The notes beneath the pieces are model-generated. The model did no database searches. It was given only the letters and a program-made list of their open reading frames with translations, and had not been told where the DNA came from. Below, in pieces: positions 4,522 to 6,788 of a DNA stretch of 6,788 nucleotides. The translations under genes were made by a program, and so were the position numbers. The first letter of the stretch is position 1, and every line of letters starts with the position of its first letter. Location of the stretch: assembly GCA_003503535.1 (NCBI GenBank), contig DOCI01000242.1:45088-51875 (forward strand), read 5' to 3'. The DNA comes from Planctomycetaceae bacterium (lineage in GTDB: Bacteria > Planctomycetota > Planctomycetia > Planctomycetales > Planctomycetaceae).

Positions 4522-6753
4522 ATGTTTTTCCGCCTGACTTACATCTTCTCAGCCTGCACACTTTGTATTGCTCTGGGTATTTTGATTACGCGAGGTGTTA
4601 CAGGTTCATTTTCGCCGGATTTGATCACGATTGGATTGATGCTCGTCGCATTTGTACAAAGTGGATTTCTGTTGTTTCTGTATCGTTCCCGCGATCGAGT
4701 TATCGATCTGTCCCGCACCCCGGAACTCAAAGATTTTCAGCAGGCAAAGACTGATTTCGAATCCTATCGCCGCGAAATTCAACGGGACCTTGAAGTCGAA
4801 GCAACACGAGTTGACAACATGTCGCGGAAACTGGCGGACCGTTATCGCGTCATCCACGAGTGGCTCGACACTCCTGAGTTCATTGACATTCGCGATGGCC
4901 AGGTCGATGCACGCGATCCCCTCGATATGATGGGCGTGGTCGGAAAAAAAAATCGCGCTCAGTATGTTCAGCTTGATCGCGAAGTCGCGAAAATACTGGA
5001 TAAGCAGGCCGAAGTCGTTTATGAGCGGATTCGTAAAAATTATTACGCACCCCAGGGGCAATTTGAAACGCAACTGTTTCGCGATGATATGATGACACTG
5101 GTCACTGACATCGCTCATGTCTATCAGCCCAATCTCAAAAATCCACTACTAAGTACTTCGCCCGAGCAAATTGCCAGAGCGCTCAACCGAATTGGACTGC
5201 ACTTACTGGTCGTGATGGATCAACTTCCCATCGACCTCAAGGCTTACAATATCCAGCAGACTTACGACACCGTACGTCATGCCGTCAAAGTTTATGGCAA
5301 CTATGTGAAAGCTTCGCCGTATCTCGACTGGGCCTCCAAAGGTTTGCTGTTCGGACGCGTGGTGACAAGCATTAACCCAGTCACACTCGGCTTGTGGTGG
5401 GGGGCGGCTGAGTTAGGGAAATATGGAGCAAAGAAATTTGCTTCCCGTATTATCGATCAACAGGCGATCGGCATGCTGCAAAGTCTGATTCGCGTCATCG
5501 GCTATGAAGTTGCCGGAATTTATGGCGGCGATTTTCGACATCGCGATGCCAACTGGTGTTACGGCGTTGAGGTGACACATATGGCTGCGACCTTGCCAGC
5601 TTCCCGGGCGAGTATTCAATCGGCTATGAAAGAAATTACCCGGCTCGAACTTCGGAATGAATATGATCGCCTCGCCCTGTATCGAGCGATCTCCGCAGGC
5701 AAAGCGATTTCCCGAAGTCATGTGCATACCGAGTTATTGACGGAAGAAGAACGGCGACAGATACTGGAACTGCTCGAAAAACATTTTCACGAGTCTGCTC
5801 ATGGACAAAAAACAGCAGACGCAGACAAATGGCGAAAAGCAGTTCAGGAACATCTCGGATTGCAATTCTCCACTCTCTCAAAAACGGGCACTTCCCGGAA
5901 ATCGAAACCAGAACAGCAGGATCGCGAAATTCTGCAGTCGATGACCGCCTTTTTGATCAATGTTCGACAACAAACTCCAACCGAAACTCGGCAGCGACTC
6001 TCCGCATCTGGTTTGAGAGATTCGATTCCCCTTTCTCTCTCCGAAGAAGATTTTCAAAAAGAATTGTTGGAAATGACCAGCGAGTCCCATCAGCAATTAC
6101 TGAAAGAATTCGCACCACCTGACCTGGATCCAACCGATCCTCGCGTCAATGAAATGCTGAAAGTGCTCTATCGCTGGAACGCACAAATTTCTCCGCTGGT
6201 CCCCGAAGCCGAAGAACTGCTCATTGAACTCGCGCTGTACTATCGCAAAGACTCCCAAAAATCTATCGAGCTTCAACAGGAGGCATTCCGTTTGCGGCTG
6301 CTGGAAAATTTCCCGACAGAAGCCGAAGCGATAGCTAAATTCTCAGGTCGAAATTGTCGAGCACTGGCTTACCTGAACGATTCCAGCGAGAAGCCTCAAA
6401 TCCCCGAACAGATTTATGAACGGATCATCGTCAAATGGGAACGGCCCTGGGGAGTCAAGGAGATTGGTTATCCAACCGATACGGAACTCGTCATGTATGT
6501 CATGCCCGATTCCATCCTGCTCGTTGATGTGGGGCAGTCACTGGATCTTCCAGAAATTCTCTGGAATGCCGATGACAGGTCATTCATCGAAAATAAATCG
6601 GGAGTCATGACAGCGATGGCAGAGATAACAGGCGGACAAATGTCTCCCAGCCTGACCGGAAACGCAATTCAATCTCTCTCACTCGAAGCCCCGATGACCG
6701 CGCGTTTCCAAAGCTATTTCGCCCCCCTGCTCGATAAAATGAGTGTGGAGTAA
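4522..6753 (+). CDS. Large membrane-anchored protein of unknown function
   Basis: I do not recognise this 743-residue protein. Two hydrophobic helices at the N-terminus (about 5-25 and 33-54) form a hairpin anchor, with a charged segment RSRDR directly after, suggesting the rest is cytoplasmic. Residues 65-115 are charged and helical, likely coiled coil. Residues 140-262 look helical and soluble. A hydrophobic, glycine-rich stretch (272-298, containing INPVTLGLWWGAAELG) and a second one (313-336) may dip into or lie on the membrane; they superficially recall the hydrophobic hairpin domains that accompany some GTPases, but no P-loop is present. Residues 360-620 are mainly amphipathic helices with Q/E/K-rich linkers (425-470). 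The C-terminal 632-740 changes to beta-rich sequence around a conserved-looking KWERPWGVKEIGYPTDTELVMY (638-659). Length, steady codon phase and a ribosome site make the gene certain; the function is not known. Confidence 0.9.
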   Translation: MFFRLTYIFSACTLCIALGILITRGVTGSFSPDLITIGLMLVAFVQSGFLLFLYRSRDRVIDLSRTPELKDFQQAKTDFESYRREIQRDLEVEATRVDNMSRKLADRYRVIHEWLDTPEFIDIRDGQVDARDPLDMMGVVGKKNRAQYVQLDREVAKILDKQAEVVYERIRKNYYAPQGQFETQLFRDDMMTLVTDIAHVYQPNLKNPLLSTSPEQIARALNRIGLHLLVVMDQLPIDLKAYNIQQTYDTVRHAVKVYGNYVKASPYLDWASKGLLFGRVVTSINPVTLGLWWGAAELGKYGAKKFASRIIDQQAIGMLQSLIRVIGYEVAGIYGGDFRHRDANWCYGVEVTHMAATLPASRASIQSAMKEITRLELRNEYDRLALYRAISAGKAISRSHVHTELLTEEERRQILELLEKHFHESAHGQKTADADKWRKAVQEHLGLQFSTLSKTGTSRKSKPEQQDREILQSMTAFLINVRQQTPTETRQRLSASGLRDSIPLSLSEEDFQKELLEMTSESHQQLLKEFAPPDLDPTDPRVNEMLKVLYRWNAQISPLVPEAEELLIELALYYRKDSQKSIELQQEAFRLRLLENFPTEAEAIAKFSGRNCRALAYLNDSSEKPQIPEQIYERIIVKWERPWGVKEIGYPTDTELVMYVMPDSILLVDVGQSLDLPEILWNADDRSFIENKSGVMTAMAEITGGQMSPSLTGNAIQSLSLEAPMTARFQSYFAPLLDKMSVE

Positions 6754-6754
6754 T

Positions 6755-6777
6755 GTGTAGGTCAGGCACTGCCTGAC
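6755..6777 (+). repeat. Second copy of the GTAG-GTCAGGCA palindrome
   Basis: All 23 bases are identical to 3638-3660. GTAG (6757-6760) is followed by the perfect 8-bp hairpin GTCAGGCA-C-TGCCTGAC (6761-6777). Unlike the first copy, the right side continues as GAAATC, not CTAC, so only the plus strand has the GTAG foot. It starts one base after the stop codon of the large membrane protein and may form the 3' end of that transcript. Confidence 0.8.
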
Positions 6778-6788
6778 GAAATCGACGT

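Noticed and set aside
4606..5118. 170-codon minus-strand frame inside the large membrane protein gene
   Set aside because: It lies wholly antisense within a gene that has a ribosome site and membrane helices; it has no ribosome site or motif of its own.
4522..6753. Dynamin-like or GTPase function for the large membrane protein
   Set aside because: The central hydrophobic hairpin suggested it, but no P-loop (GxxxxGK[ST]) or NKxD motif can be found in the sequence.

Overview
The window looks like chromosomal DNA of a free-living Gram-negative bacterium, most likely a planctomycete. This is an inference from the family types, the very AT/GC-balanced sequence, weak or absent Shine-Dalgarno sites at two of five genes, and the kinds of palindromic intergenic repeats. 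No rRNA or other marker gene is present to prove it. There are five convincing genes and no tRNA, rRNA, CRISPR array or phage gene.

Layout from left to right. Positions 1-127 hold no gene, only a 9-bp hairpin. A 7Fe ferredoxin (fdxA type, minus strand, 193-471) ends at a textbook intrinsic terminator (128-161). A 386-base intergenic stretch separates it from a divergently transcribed, Nramp-like metal transporter (858-2504, plus). Next comes a roughly 100-bp pair of inverted palindromes (2515-2616), then a YegS/DagK-type lipid kinase (2682-3617, plus). A convergent intergenic region (3618-3787) carries two different repeats: a 31-bp near-perfect palindrome and a 66-bp element with inverted ends. 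A secreted BCP-type peroxiredoxin lies on the minus strand (3788-4357). It is divergent from a 743-residue membrane-anchored protein of unknown function (4522-6753, plus), whose stop codon is followed at once by a second copy of the same palindrome (6755-6777).

The genes do not form an obvious operon or pathway. Ferredoxin (electron transfer), metal transport and peroxiredoxin share a loose redox/metal theme, but each gene appears to have its own transcription unit. No defence system or biosynthetic cluster is visible.

The most interesting signal is between the genes. Three of the four intergenic repeats have the architecture of REP sequences: a GTAG tetranucleotide immediately followed by a hairpin. 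Two stem sequences occur, and one pair is arranged head-to-head like a REPIN. Also worth attention are an Nramp-fold transporter that lacks the canonical metal-binding DPGN motif and carries a large charged loop insert, and the unassigned 743-residue protein.
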